DNA from: Apostichopus japonicus
Taxonomy: Eukaryota; Echinodermata; Holothuroidea; Aspidochirotida; Stichopodidae
Assembly (NCBI RefSeq): GCF_037975245.1
Contig: NW_027288850.1
Span: 1 to 31,219, forward strand
Reading direction: 5' to 3'
Length of the DNA: 31,219 nucleotides
The notes under the pieces were generated by a model. It was not told the origin of the DNA, did no database searches, and worked only from the letters and a program-made list of their open reading frames with translations. This document shows positions 17,687 through 27,908 of the stretch, piece by piece. A program made the translations under genes and the position numbers. Numbering within the stretch: the first letter of the stretch is position 1; each line of letters opens with the position of its first letter.

Positions 17687-18730
17687 TTATATGAATAAAA
17701 AGAATATGGGAAGAAGAAGTAATCCTCAAATCGTTATCGGGATTAGTGTGCTTATAATAGGTTGTGAGAGTCTCCTTTTCCCGGTGCGAGATGATACTAT
17801 TTTAAGTCTGTGTTGTGGAAACAAGGTTAGCCTAGTTTTGAAAACTATTCGTATGTAGAAAAATAGTCTTATTAGTCTTCCTATAAGGAAAAACGGTATT
17901 ATAAAATTTTTTCCGTTTAGCGAGAACACAATTAATGGTATTACCTTTTTGATGAAGCCACCCAAAGGGGGTAGTCCTCCTAAAGATAAAAGAGCTATCG
18001 AAAACAGTATGGCTGTGATAGGGACGACTTTTGACTTTCTAAGAGAAGAAAGATAATAAAGAGAGCCTTTATGACATATAAGTAGAATGGCTGTTTTTTT
18101 TAGTATGTAGAATAAAAATAGTAAGTAGGATACCTCAGGGATAAAAAAAGCTACACATGTAATTCATCCTAGATGCCCAATTGAGGAATACGCTAGTATC
18201 TTTCGTACTCTTATCTGTTTTAACCCTCCTCATCCTCCGACTAAAACGGATAATATGGAGCAGACTATTATAATTTCAGACGAAACTAATTTCGAGAGTG
18301 ATAGTAATAAGAACATCGGAGCTATCTTTTGTCAACATGCTATTATTATAGTACTAAGGAATGGGAGTCCTCTTAAGACGTCGGGGAACCAAAAGTGGCA
18401 TGGGGCTAGACCTAACTTTATTATTAACGCGGCTGTTATTATAAAATAAGATATTGGTGAAGTTATTCTTTTCACGTCTCATCTTTTTCTTATCCAGAGA
18501 TTAAGAACGGCTCCTTTCAGTAATAGAGCAGCTCTAAATGCTTGTACTAAAAAGTACTTCAGTGTGGCTTCTACTCTTCGAGATTGTCTAGTGTACCTGA
18601 GCAGGGGTATTATTGACAGGGTTCTTAATTCTAACCCTAATCATATTGGAAATCAGTGATTGGAAAATATAACTAATCTTGTCCCAGCTATTAACCTAGT
18701 TAAGAGAAAAGCTTTTACTAGTCGTTTCAT
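17687..18730 (-). CDS. nad2: NADH dehydrogenase subunit 2, copy 2 (intact)
   Basis: 1044 nt, 347 residues plus TAA, in one frame under table 9. The seven-A run near 18143-18150 restores the frame that copy 1 loses. The landmark S-L-G-G-L-P-P-L-G-G-F precedes a lysine-rich loop (AAA codons are Asn). Its ATG touches trnI. Confidence 0.96.
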
Positions 18731-18799
18731 AGGACTTAAGAGGACTTTAACCTCTACTGTCTGATTATCGGTCAGATATTCCAACTAGGAGTAAGTCCT
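18731..18799 (-). tRNA. trnI: tRNA-Ile (GAT), copy 2
   Basis: Identical to the gene at 2636-2704. Confidence 0.95.
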
Positions 18800-18807
18800 T
18801 ACTAACT

Positions 18808-19779
18808 TTATAAAATAAACGGAGACCTTTTTGTGATAACCAGTATACTTAAGGTAAGAGAAAAAAGACCTAGTGATAGTGGAAGATAATTCTTTCATGT
18901 CAGGTGCATTAGTTGGTCATAACGGAACCGTGGATAAGAGGCCCGAACTCATAAAAAAAAGAACACAAGGGCTATTGCCTTCGTTCTTATAATAAGTCTA
19001 GCAATTACTGGTATGGTGGAAAATGGCCTTCCTCCCCCCATAAAAATGATAATTCTTAAGACTTTCATGAATATAATTTTTGCGTATTCCGCTATAAAAA
19101 ATAAGGCAAATGGACCTCCAGCATACTCAACTTTATATCCTGAGACTAGTTCTGATTCCCCCTCTGTTAAGTCAAAAGGCGCTCGTTTAGTTTCAGCAAG
19201 CGTAGAGATCAGCCACATAAAGAGAAGTGGTAAATGAGGTAGTAACATTCAGCAATTTTGTTGAGATAAAGTTATTTCCTTAAGAGAAAAAGATCCCGTT
19301 CAAATAAGTATGGATAATAAAATAAGACCCATTCTTATTTCGTATGAAATTGTCTGAGCCACTGCTCGTATCCCACCTAGCAGGGAATACTTAGATTTTG
19401 AAGCTCATCCAGACCCTAAAAGGGCATAAACAGCTAGTCTTGAAACTCCTAATACTAAAAGAAGAGATAATTTTACTTTTAAGGTAGGTTGGGGAATGGG
19501 TATTAATGACCATAGAACGAGCGCTAGGATTAAAAACAGAAGAGGGGAAAAAAAGAACAAGTATGGAGAAGCTGTTGAGGGCTTTAGCGTTTCCTTCACA
19601 AATAGCTTTAATGCGTCAGCAAATGGTTGTAGTAATCCATATGGTCCTACAACTTTCGGGCCCTTACGAAACTGCATATACCCAAGAACCTTTCGCTCCA
19701 CTAAAGTGAGGAAAGCCACAGAAATAAGAATCGGAACTAAAAAAGCAAGTGCCTGAATGATGAAAAATAATATGTCCAC
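18808..19779 (-). CDS. nad1: NADH dehydrogenase subunit 1, copy 2 (intact)
   Basis: 972 nt, 323 residues, starting at GTG next to trnL(UUR). The eight-A run near 18953-18960 gives the correct reading [20 protein letters not shown], and then the hydrophobic end N-S-S-P-F-I-L with TAA. This is the reference copy for the protein. The quinone-site loop with [11 protein letters not shown] is unchanged. Confidence 0.96.
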
Positions 19780-19781
19780 AA

Positions 19782-19849
19782 CCTTAAAAAAGAGTTGAAC
19801 TTTTGATGAGGGAGCTTAGGTCCCCTGCATTACCGCTTTGCTATTAAGG
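19782..19849 (-). tRNA. trnL2: tRNA-Leu (UUR), copy 2
   Basis: Identical to 3687-3754, including C at position 33, so that base is not a read error. Confidence 0.93.
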
Positions 19850-19960
19850 TATCCTCTGTTATCTATATTTCTCTTTTTAAGTTTTTATTTATATAAATAG
19901 CGTCTAACCACCCCTAAAAGTTTCCATTAAGAGGAACAAAGGTTTAGCTTCTTCTAGTAT
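19850..19960. other. trnL(UUR)-trnG spacer, copy 2
   Basis: Same 111-nt spacer as at 3755, including the palindrome at 19886-19899 (core TTATATAA at 19889). No gene is seen. Confidence 0.8.
19886..19899. promoter_or_regulatory. Palindrome TATTTATATAAATA, copy 2
   Basis: Same as 3791-3804. Confidence 0.5.
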
Positions 19961-20029
19961 TACACTATCTTGGGGTTTTAACCAAGGTCTTCTGATTGGA
20001 AGTCAGATATATTTCAATAATAATAGGGT
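19961..20029 (-). tRNA. trnG: tRNA-Gly (TCC), copy 2
   Basis: Identical to 3866-3934. Confidence 0.9.
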
Positions 20030-20092
20030 ATGGCGAAGAGTAAGACTTTCACCTACATTCAAGGATTTACAATCCTATGCTTTTTCAGCCAT
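20030..20092 (-). tRNA. trnY: tRNA-Tyr (GTA), copy 2
   Basis: Identical to 3935-3997. Confidence 0.88.
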
Positions 20093-20110
20093 CTTGCCTT
20101 TTAAGAAAAA

Positions 20111-20178
20111 GAAGTTTTAGTTTAGAAAAACGTTGGACTGTCAGACCAAAAACATAGGTTAAATTCCTGTAAGCTTCG
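20111..20178 (+). tRNA. trnD: tRNA-Asp (GTC), copy 2
   Basis: Identical to 4016-4083. Confidence 0.92.
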
Positions 20179-20192
20179 TTATACCTTATTTA

Positions 20193-20262
20193 TTGCAAAG
20201 GGGAGATTTTAACCCCCATTCTTGGAGTATGAGCCCAAAAGCTTAAATTAGCTTACTTTGCG
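20193..20262 (-). tRNA. trnM: tRNA-Met (CAT), copy 2
   Basis: Identical to 4098-4167. Confidence 0.92.
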
Positions 20263-20274
20263 TTTTAAAAATTA

Positions 20275-20344
20275 CAGGACATAGCTAGGGAGTAAGCTAC
20301 TCTTTTACACGGAGTGAAGGTTTGTGCAACTCAAACTGTCTTGA
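20275..20344 (+). tRNA. trnV: tRNA-Val (TAC), copy 2
   Basis: Identical to 4180-4249. Confidence 0.92.
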
Positions 20345-20476
20345 AGTAATCCTCATATATGCTTGTATTGTATATAAAAACCAATTCTGTAACCTTTTAT
20401 TTAATTTAGAAGAAGTAAATAACATAAAGTTATGCAGGTTCTGTCTTTTATATAAACAGTCTGTTAACATAATTAA
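20345..20476. other. trnV-trnC spacer, copy 2
   Basis: Same 132 nt as 4250-4381 with no difference, including TTATATAA at 20448-20455. Confidence 0.8.
20448..20455. promoter_or_regulatory. TTATATAA in trnV-trnC spacer, copy 2
   Basis: Same as 4353-4360. Confidence 0.4.
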
Positions 20477-20540
20477 AGTCTTATCTGTTTTTAACCAGAA
20501 ACTTTTGATTTGCAATCAAACATGTAAAACACCTTAAGAC
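20477..20540 (-). tRNA. trnC: tRNA-Cys (GCA), copy 2
   Basis: Identical to 4382-4445. Confidence 0.9.
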
Positions 20541-20542
20541 CC

Positions 20543-20609
20543 AAAGACTACAAAATTCTAATTTGTATTTTGAGCTTTGAAGGCTCAAGGTTTAGTTAAC
20601 CTAAGTCTT
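20543..20609 (-). tRNA. trnW: tRNA-Trp (TCA), copy 2
   Basis: Identical to 4448-4514. Confidence 0.92.
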
Positions 20610-20611
20610 CC

Positions 20612-20677
20612 GTGGTTTTAGTTTATAAAAACATTTGCCTTGCAAGCAGAAGATCTAAAAGTAATTTAGACTCCACA
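20612..20677 (+). tRNA. trnA: tRNA-Ala (TGC), copy 2
   Basis: Identical to 4517-4582. Confidence 0.9.
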
Positions 20678-20679
20678 TA

Positions 20680-20753
20680 TAGTTTAAAAAAGGATTTGCA
20701 CCTCTGGTCATAGAGCCTAAATCTATCGCATTACTAACTTTGCTATTTAAACT
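20680..20753 (-). tRNA. trnL1: tRNA-Leu (CUN), copy 2
   Basis: Identical to 4585-4658. Confidence 0.94.
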
Positions 20754-20755
20754 TC

Positions 20756-20824
20756 TGAGTTGAAAGGAGTACAACCTTCATCCTTTTGGTTAACGGCCAA
20801 ATGCTATTGTTTCAGCTTCAACTC
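20756..20824 (-). tRNA. trnN: tRNA-Asn (GTT), copy 2
   Basis: Identical to 4661-4729. Confidence 0.94.
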
Positions 20825-20850
20825 AACCCAGTACTGCTGTAAACATAAAC

Positions 20851-20920
20851 TGAGAAGTATTTTAATGAAAAATAAGGGACTTTGATTCCCTAGATGTAAG
20901 TTCGTTCCTTACCTTTTCAG
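20851..20920 (+). tRNA. trnQ: tRNA-Gln (TTG), copy 2
   Basis: Identical to 4756-4825. The 3-nt overlap with trnP is kept. Confidence 0.92.
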
Positions 20921-20983
20921 AAGCATAGGAAATTCCTATATCAACGGCTCCCAAAGCAGTTATTTTTAATAAACTAGCTTCTG
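20918..20983 (-). tRNA. trnP: tRNA-Pro (TGG), copy 2
   Basis: Identical to 4823-4888. Confidence 0.92.
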
Positions 20984-20991
20984 AGTATTAT

Positions 20992-21005
20992 CATTTATAT
21001 AAATG
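20992..21005. promoter_or_regulatory. Palindrome CATTTATATAAATG, copy 2
   Basis: Same as 4897-4910. Confidence 0.6.
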
Positions 21006-21007
21006 GA

Positions 21008-21021
21008 ACAAAAATTTTTGT
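21008..21021. promoter_or_regulatory. Palindrome ACAAAAATTTTTGT, copy 2
   Basis: Same as 4913-4926. Confidence 0.45.
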
Positions 21022-21069
21022 CACGCCGAGCGATTAAGCAAAGGAGAGCGGGTCTTGTTGGATCAAGTA

Positions 21070-21077
21070 TTATATAA
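21070..21077. promoter_or_regulatory. Second control-region TTATATAA, copy 2
   Basis: Same as 4975-4982. Confidence 0.4.
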
Positions 21078-21436
21078 AGGAGTAAGGTTATAAAGACGAT
21101 AATTAACGTTAGGTAAAACAAAGCGAGCTATAGATTAACTATAATGTCCTAAGAGGGTACCGTGGAGACATCGGAGAAAATACCTGGGGGCTAGTAGACC
21201 GTAGGTATTGTCGTAGATAGTAGAAAGGTGCCCGAAGGGGATTATAGAGTTGAAGGCGTCCGAGCAAACATACTTTAACTATTATAGGGAAGCGTTTGTC
21301 TAGTAAAGCTTAAGGCTAAAAGAGTAAGAGAAGAGAAAATAGTTCCGCGATGGGAGACTATAATACTGAACGTAGAGAAGTTGTGAAGACGGATCTGAGC
21401 CGGGGAGGGGTTCCTAAGGGGAGATAATTTACCTAA

Positions 21437-21508
21437 AAGCTATAAGAGGGAGTTAAACCCTCTTTTCCAGTTTACAAGACTGGCTGTTTGTCGTTAACTT
21501 TTATAGCT
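21437..21508 (-). tRNA. trnT: tRNA-Thr (TGT), copy 2
   Basis: As 5336-5409 but two bases shorter in the D-arm region. The stems are unaffected. Confidence 0.93.
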
Positions 21509-21576
21509 GCTTTTACCAAGAGTCTAACTTGGGTTTAGGGCTTGAAAAGCCCTCGTTTTTCTGAAACTACAAAAGC
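21509..21576 (-). tRNA. trnE: tRNA-Glu (TTC), copy 2 (complete)
   Basis: The acceptor GCTTTTG/TAAAAGC pairs fully (one G-T), and the T loop has the usual seven bases. This is the better copy of the gene at 5410. Confidence 0.94.
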
Positions 21577-22402
21577 TTTAACCAGGTACACCTTCCGGTA
21601 CACCTACTATGTTACGACTTTTCTCCTCGTTTGACGAGAGTGACGGGCGATGTGTGCGCATTCTAGAGCTGATTTCATAGTGTTTCTCTTTACTTTTATT
21701 ACTATCGAATCCTCTTTCATTAACTTTTTCAATGCTAAATTCTCTGTTAACAAATAAAGTAGCTCATCTATTCCCACCCTATAAGCTGCACCTTGATCTG
21801 ACGTTGAGGGTAATTCCTTTTCGCTCACTTTCTTAAAGAGGTGAACTGACGACGATGGTATACAAGCTGAATTTGTCTTTGGGTGGTGAGGTTCCTCGTG
21901 GGTTATCGATTCAATGACAAGCTCCTCCGAAAAGGGGTAGAAAACCGCCAAGTTCTTTAAGTTTTAGCCTTTAGCCGTACTACTCTGGTGTTTTAGGGTT
22001 TACTAGTGAGTATAGTGGAGTATCTAATTCCAGTTTATTCCTCACTTTTTCAGTTGAGCTTTCCTAGCTATTTTTCTATTATTTAGCTTATTACTGCTGA
22101 GTTTTTACTCATAGCTAGTTTTCTGAGCTTTACTTCCTTTAACCGGTGAGGTTTAACTGGGGATTAACGTGTAACCGCGGTTGCTGGCACGTTATTGACC
22201 ATCCCTTTTCTTCTTATCTATTTCCTGGTTTCCCAGATTTAATAAAACTAAGCACTGCAGTCGCAAGGTATATCTTCTTTAGGTATTTTAACTTATAGAT
22301 TGAGTTAGAAGGTTTCACATTATAACTCCTCTTGCTGGTTCGTTTAATAACTTACATGTGGCAGATAGAAGAAAGCTAAAATTTAAGCTAGAACCAAGCT
22401 TT
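21577..22402 (-). rRNA. rrnS: Small subunit (12S) rRNA, copy 2
   Basis: This repeats 5476-6302. The 530-loop tract and the 3' GGAA hairpin are unchanged. Differences are run-length changes near 21789, 21879 and 21953, and a cluster near 21987-21997. The apparent 114-codon frame at 21607-21951 is a chance reading of rRNA. Confidence 0.95.
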
Positions 22403-22473
22403 TATTAGAGAAAGGAGTTCAACCTTTGATCTGGCATTTTCAACGCCAAGCTTTGGCCTTAAGCTACTCTAAT
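22403..22473 (-). tRNA. trnF: tRNA-Phe (GAA), copy 2
   Basis: Identical to 6303-6373. Confidence 0.94.
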
Positions 22474-23614
22474 ATCGTAACAGAAGCTTTTTTTCTATTA
22501 CTGCTATTCCCGGGAAGAGAAAAACAAATATAGAGAAATAAAGTACAGAGGCTACCTGCCCTATTATTATATACGGTTCCTCAACAGGTTGTCTCCCTAT
22601 TCATGTCAAAATAATAAAAGTTGCAGCTAGAATTCAAAACGTGACTTGTCTTAGTGGTCGAAATGTCGAAGCTTGTTTTCATGAGGTGTGAAGAATCGGG
22701 ACTAAAAATCATACTAATACAGCTGCTAGTAACGCGATAACCCCTCCTAGCTTTTTAGGGATAGAGCGGAGTATTGCGTAAGCAAAGAGGAAATATCACT
22801 CTGGCTGGATGTGGGTAGGCGTTACTAGCGGGTTGGCAGGGATAAAGTTCTCTGGGTCTTTTAAAGCTGTTGGAGCTAAAAGAGCAAGTGTAAGAATCCC
22901 TGCCAACAGAACTAAAAATCCTACAAGATCCTTAGTTGAGAAGTAAACGTGAAATGGGGCCTTATCATATTTACTGTCTAAGCCTGTTGGGTTTTTGGAG
23001 CCTGTCTGATGTAAAAATAGTAGGTGTATAATTGATAAAGCTGCTATAATAAAAGGGAAAAGGAAGTGAAAGGTAAAGAATCGAGTCAGTGTAGCTTTGT
23101 CTACAGAAAACCCTCCCCATACTCATTGCACTAACATCTCCCCTATATAAGGTACAGCTGATAGAAGTTTTGTAATTACTGTTGCGGCTCAGAAAGACAT
23201 TTGACCTCAAGGCAATACGTATCCTACGAAAGCAGTAACCATCGTTATTAAAAACAATATAACTCCTATGTTTCACGTTTCCTGTTTTACGTAGGATCCG
23301 TAGTATATACCTCGTCCTATGTGGCAGTAAAGACAAATAAAGAAGAAGGAAGCTCTTTTTGCGTGAATATTTCGAAGGAGTCATCCATATTTTACGTCTC
23401 GGCATATGTGTCTTACTGACGAGAAAGCTAGGGAAATATCAGCGGTGTAGTGCATAGCCAAAAATATCCCGGTGATTAGTTGTACTATTAAACATAGTCT
23501 TAAAAGAGATCCAAATTTTCATCATACGGAAAGTTTTCTTGGGGCCGGAAGGTCCACCAAAGATCCTTTTAGTATTCGAAAAAGAGGGTGCCTCTTTCGT
23601 AGCGGTCCTGTCAT
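22469..23614 (-). CDS. cob: Cytochrome b, copy 2
   Basis: 1146 nt, 381 residues plus TAG overlapping trnF. The N-terminal half with the heme ligands reads cleanly. An inserted base with a substitution near 22987-22996 and a lost T near 23027 cancel each other, so about 13 residues after F-T-S-D-S are misread here. Copy 1 gives the expected L-Q-N-P-P-G-L-D-S there. A consensus of the two copies is needed for a correct protein. Confidence 0.96.
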
Positions 23615-23625
23615 TTATATAAATG
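23612..23625. promoter_or_regulatory. Palindromic cob/nad6 start-codon junction, copy 2
   Basis: Same as 7513-7526. Start codons are at 23612-23614 (minus) and 23623-23625 (plus), with TTATATAA between. Confidence 0.65.
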
Positions 23626-24111
23626 GTGTTTTACTTGTTCATGTTGCTTTTGTTGTTAGGTAGTACTTTAGTTTTTTACAGTCTTTCACCTTACTATGCG
23701 GCTTTGGGTTTAATGATAAGGTCTCTATTCGGGTGTGTGGTTTTAACTTCTCTTGGTTTAACATTTTTAGCACTTCTTTTACTTTTGATTTATATGGGTG
23801 GTATGCTTGTGGTCTTCGTGTATTCTAGTGCTTTATCTGCCGATCGGTATCCAATGGTTAGTAATTTGGGGGAGGTAGTGTTGCTTTTTTTGTTGCTGTC
23901 TTTCTGGGTCCTTTTTATATTTGAGGACTTCCTAGAATCAAGAACCTTGTTTAATCTTCTTTCCCCTTTAAAAGATTTATCTTCTCTTTCTGTATTATAC
24001 GATTATGGGGGAGCTTACTTGCTTGTAGGAGGGTTGGCTCTTTTAGTGGTCTTGATTGTGGCTTTGGTAGTTTCTTATGGCTCTTCTCTTTTAGCACTTC
24101 GAGCTTTGTAG
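23623..24111 (+). CDS. nad6: NADH dehydrogenase subunit 6, copy 2 (intact)
   Basis: The 162-residue frame from ATG to TAG is unbroken, with about five hydrophobic helices. The conserved pi-bulge helix L-L-L-I-Y-M-G-G-M-L-V-V-F-V-Y-S-S-A-L-S spans about residues 54-73. The tail ends L-L-A-L-R-A-L. It is the only protein gene on the plus strand. Codons are rich in T and G, the reverse of the other genes, as expected for the minority strand. It diverges from cob and converges on nad5. Confidence 0.97.
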   Translation: MVFYLFMLLLLLGSTLVFYSLSPYYAALGLMIRSLFGCVVLTSLGLTFLALLLLLIYMGGMLVVFVYSSALSADRYPMVSNLGEVVLLFLLLSFWVLFIFEDFLESRTLFNLLSPLKDLSSLSVLYDYGGAYLLVGGLALLVVLIVALVVSYGSSLLALRAL

Positions 24112-24129
24112 TACTCATCATTACATGTG

Positions 24130-24137
24130 TTATATAA
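24130..24137. promoter_or_regulatory. TTATATAA at nad6/nad5 boundary, copy 2
   Basis: Same as 8030-8037. It overlaps the nad5 stop codon. Confidence 0.4.
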
Positions 24138-25965
24138 TCATTGCTGTTGTTAGAATGCATACTACAATAAGAGATATAGATAAAAGGTACTGCTTTATAT
24201 AACCTGTTTGAGTTATTTGTTGTGCCTTTGTTAGGTCCCTTTTAACTGCAAACATCCCTTGTCCACCTGCCGTTTCTCTTCAACCTCGATCTAGGGCTCG
24301 AGTGGTTAGGGTTAAGGCAGTGGCTTTTGTTATACTTCTTGAAATTATGTGTGATGTAGAAGTATAAAATCACGTCTTCCTGAAAAAAGTTTTCGCGGTT
24401 GTTTTACTTTTGTTAGATAATATAAGAGATCTTACTATGGTAGCACCAATTACTGTTACAATTAGTGGCATAGCCTTAACTATACCGATGGGGAATAGTC
24501 TTGGGAGGTTGAGGAGTCAAGCGCCTATTAACCATCCAGCAAAAATAGCCCCCATGGCTAGTCGTACTAAAGGGAATACAAGTTTTGGTTTCTCCTCTTT
24601 CATAGGTTTTATAGGGGGTTTTCTTGAGTTTTTGAGGAAGCAGAACGTTATTATTCGGAAGCTATAAGCTGCTGTCAAAAACGTGGCTATAATGGCTAGA
24701 GAAAACGATATTAAGTTTCTTGGTTTTTCTACAACTAATTCCAAAATAAGGTCCTTAGAGTAAAACCCTCTTAGAAAAGGTACTCCCATTAAAGCTATTC
24801 TCCCTAAAAACAAACATCTTGAGGTTATGGGAAGGCTTTCCCTTATTTTAGACATCTTTCGAAGATCTTGTTCTTTTTTATGTCTGTGTATAATTCTTCC
24901 CGAGCACAAAAACAGCATTGCCTTAAAGAAAGCATGGGTGCATATATGAAACAAGGCAACTTTAGGTTTACCTAATCCTATAGACACAACCATTAGACCT
25001 AGCTGACTTGTTGTAGAATAGGCTATTATCTTCTTAATATCATGTTGTTGAAACGCTGAGGTTGCCGCAAAAATAGCCGTTAAGGCCCCTATAATCAGAG
25101 TTATATTTAAAAAAGTTTCAGAGGGTGTAATAATTGTCGTCATTCGAATTAGAAGAAAAACACCGGCCACTACCATTGTTGACCTGTGTAGTAAGGCTGA
25201 TACTGGGGTTGGCCCTTCCATTGCAGCTGGTAGCCACGGATGAAGCCCAAACTGGGCTGACTTCCCTATAGCTCCTATTAGAGAGGTAAACAAAATGGCA
25301 GATACTCAAAATCCACTAATTTTTTTCGTGGACAGACTTTTTATATCTCAACTTCTTGTTTTTATTAGTAGCCCAGATATCACGACTATAATTCCAATAT
25401 CTCCTATCCGTTTGTATACTATAGCCTGAAGAGCGGAGGCTTTCGCATCCGTTCGAGTAGATCACCACCTTATTAGTAAAAAAGACAAAAACCCGACTCC
25501 TTCTCAGCCTACAAAAAACAAGAAAATATTTTTGGCCGACGTTAAAATCAACATTTTTAGAAGAAAAATCATTAGTAAACGGAAAAAGTTTTTTCCGTTT
25601 GGGTCAGCTCTCATGTAGTATATAGAGAATTCTATTATAGACCATGTTACTAATAAAGCGGCCGATGAAAAGAATATAAACTTTCTGTCTATTTTTATGG
25701 ACAGAAAAGATTTGAGTTTACCCGTGTTCAGCCATGGAAAAACAGAAGAAACAGAAGGTTCTCCGCCTCCTAATATAAAAATAGTCAATTTTAACAATGA
25801 TAGCAAAACAAGAACCTTCATAGTCGTAAGAGCTATTTTAGCCTCGTTTAGTTTTCGCAAGCTGTTTTTCTTGAGTCTCTTTGCCGAGAAAAATGAAGCT
25901 ATTAGTAGGATAATAAATATTGTCAGGGTAATACTAGAATTAACAGTTCCTGGAGAGAAAAACAT
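24130..25965 (-). CDS. nad5: NADH dehydrogenase subunit 5, copy 2 (near intact)
   Basis: 1836 nt, 611 residues, M-F-F-S-P-G to I-I-TAA. The long central block runs from [18 protein letters not shown] through [16 protein letters not shown] to M-G-V-P-F-L-S-G-F-Y-S-K-D without a break. It also corrects the stretch near 8700-8750 of copy 1 to S-L-P-I-T-S-S-C-L-F-L-G. Confidence 0.96.
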
Positions 25966-26033
25966 CGAGTCCTTCATGGAGTTAAACCACAAATTCTTTG
26001 GCTTAGCAGGCCAAGAATATTCACATAGGATTC
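25966..26033 (-). tRNA. trnS1: tRNA-Ser (AGY), copy 2
   Basis: As 9866-9934, without the extra base. Confidence 0.91.
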
Positions 26034-26102
26034 GGATCTAAAGGCAAAACAATATGCCGTCTCTAATGCCACAAATTAGTGTTTTTCTAAACTATTTAGA
26101 TC
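26034..26102 (-). tRNA. trnH: tRNA-His (GTG), copy 2
   Basis: Identical to 9935-10003. Confidence 0.94.
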
Positions 26103-27462
26103 ATACCATACATGATTTTGGCGCCACTATTATAGAGAGTAGGGGAAGAAGATGGAAGAGAATCAAAATGTGTTCCCGAGGGCTTATTTCATTGAAACTC
26201 ATGGAAGATAATACAATTCTTTGTGTTTTTGTTTTTTGGTAGATAAGTAAAGAGTAGATTGCTCCAAATACAGTAGCTACTCCTAATATTGGAGCTAAGA
26301 ATATAGATCACCTTATAATACCTGTTATTATGTAGAGTTCTCCTATAAGTTTTGGTAGAGGTGGTAGGCCGAGTTTCGCTGCACACCTTATTAATCATCA
26401 GAAAGGTAAGAGCACTGTAATCATCTTAAATCCTCGCGTAATAAAAATTTTCCGTGTGTGTGTTCGTTCATATAAAATTTTGGCTAGGGCAAACAAAGCT
26501 GAGGAAACTAATCCGTGAGCTATCATTAACATTATAGCTCCCCTTATTGTTCAGTCCGAAAATACTATTGTACCAGCTGCTACTAGACTCATATGGCCAA
26601 CTGACGAGTACGCTATCAAGGCCTTAAGGTCTGTCTGTCGTGTACATAGGATGCTTGTTATTAAGGCTCCTCAGCAACATATAACTGTTAGGATGGCTGA
26701 TAGTGTGGTTACGTCTGGGAAGTAAGCTTTCATTCGTATTATACCGTAACCACCTAACTTTAGTAAAATTGCAGCCAGTATCATGGAACCTGCTACCGGT
26801 GCTTCTACGTGAGCCTTCGGTAATCACAGGTGAAATCCGTATACTGGCATCTTTACTAGGAAAGCCACAATAGTTATTATTCACCATATTTTTATTCTGA
26901 AAAAGGTTTTACCCTGTAATGTTACTATCTCGGATATGGGTATCATCAATGTGGACGTAGTTTGGCTTATAAGTACAATGGATACTAGAAGGGGAAGAGA
27001 GCCAAACAACGTGTAGAAAAGAAAGTATGTCCCAGCTTGAAGACGTTCTACTTTTGCTCCTCACCGTGTTATTAAAACTAAGGTAGGAATTAGGGTTGCT
27101 TCAAAACATATGAAAAACGAGAGAATTTTTAGCGAGGAAAACGTTAGAAGAAGAAAGAATATAATAGAGCAGGTGAGTGCCAGAAATCCTTTTTGAAGTC
27201 TTCCTCTTTTTCCCTTGACGACTTTCTGCGCCAGAAAACATAGAGGTGCTAGTCAACATCTAAGGATTATCAAGGGGGCTGATAGTGAGTCCACCGCTAG
27301 GCTGTGCCTAAGAAACGACCAACTTGCTCTTCCTCTGTTTTTCACTGTTGTTATCGAAAGAAAGGTCATCATGGCTAGGGCCACGAACAGAGCATTCCAT
27401 TTTCACTTCTTTACTTTAATTAAAACAATTGTAGAAATCGAGACTCTTAATAATGTTAACAT
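26103..27462 (-). CDS. nad4: NADH dehydrogenase subunit 4, copy 2
   Basis: 1360 nt = 453 codons plus a single T before trnH. That supports an incomplete stop finished by polyadenylation. The alternative TAG lies at 26092-26094 inside trnH. Conserved tracts match copy 1. A lost C in the run at about 26884 and a local change at about 27230 (CTGCGCCAG against CTGGCGCAG) are read-level differences. Confidence 0.95.
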
Positions 27463-27466
27463 TTAT

Positions 27467-27811
27467 TTATTCTGCCCATTCTAGGCCTCCTTGCTGTCAT
27501 TCATATGCTAGTCCCGCTGCCAGTATTATTAAAAATACTGAAGATAGAGGAAGAAGTATAGATATATTTTTACTAGAGGCGGGTATTATTGGAAATAATA
27601 GCGCTATTTCTAAGTCGAATATTAAAAACAGTATGGCTACTAAGAAAAACCGAAAGGAGAACGGAAGACGCGCTGATTTTATTGGGTCGAATCCGCATTC
27701 ATAAGGGGACCTCTTTTCTAATTCTAAAGATCGTCTGGGAAGGAAGTGTCCTACAATTAATAGGAGACTTGATAGTATAATGGCTATAGTCAGAAAAACT
27801 AGAAATTTCAT
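27467..27811 (-). CDS. nad3: NADH dehydrogenase subunit 3, copy 2 (intact)
   Basis: 345 nt, 114 residues, ATG to TAA. The cysteine of the loop E-C-G-F-D-P (part of the quinone-site switch) is present. The second half carries [15 protein letters not shown]. The one internal TGA, ten codons from the end, is Trp. Confidence 0.96.
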
Positions 27812-27837
27812 TTTTGTTATTTCTTATTAATATAAAG

Positions 27838-27908
27838 GGAGGAGTGGCAGAATGTTTTTGCGCTTGACTTGAAATCAAATGACGAGGGTTTAATTCCCTC
27901 CTCCTCTT
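27838..27908 (+). tRNA. trnS2: tRNA-Ser (UCN), copy 2
   Basis: As 11739-11810, without the extra T. The anticodon TGA is unchanged. Confidence 0.93.

Larger units (their letters stand above)
20984..21436. promoter_or_regulatory. Control region, copy 2
   Basis: The same layout as at 4889-5335: palindromes at 20992-21005 and 21008-21021, TTATATAA at 21070-21077, then G-rich tracts. It is 453 nt. The extra length is mostly at about 21293-21311, where copy 2 reads GCGTTTGTCTAGTAAAGCTT against GCGTGTAAAGAA in copy 1. That is the largest difference between the turns. Confidence 0.88.

Noticed and set aside
21607-21951. 114-codon minus-strand frame
   Set aside because: It lies on the rRNA strand inside rrnS. 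It exists only in copy 2, because of small indels, and crosses conserved rRNA helices.
26054-26242. 62-codon plus-strand frame
   Set aside because: It is an antisense shadow across trnH and the 3' end of nad4.
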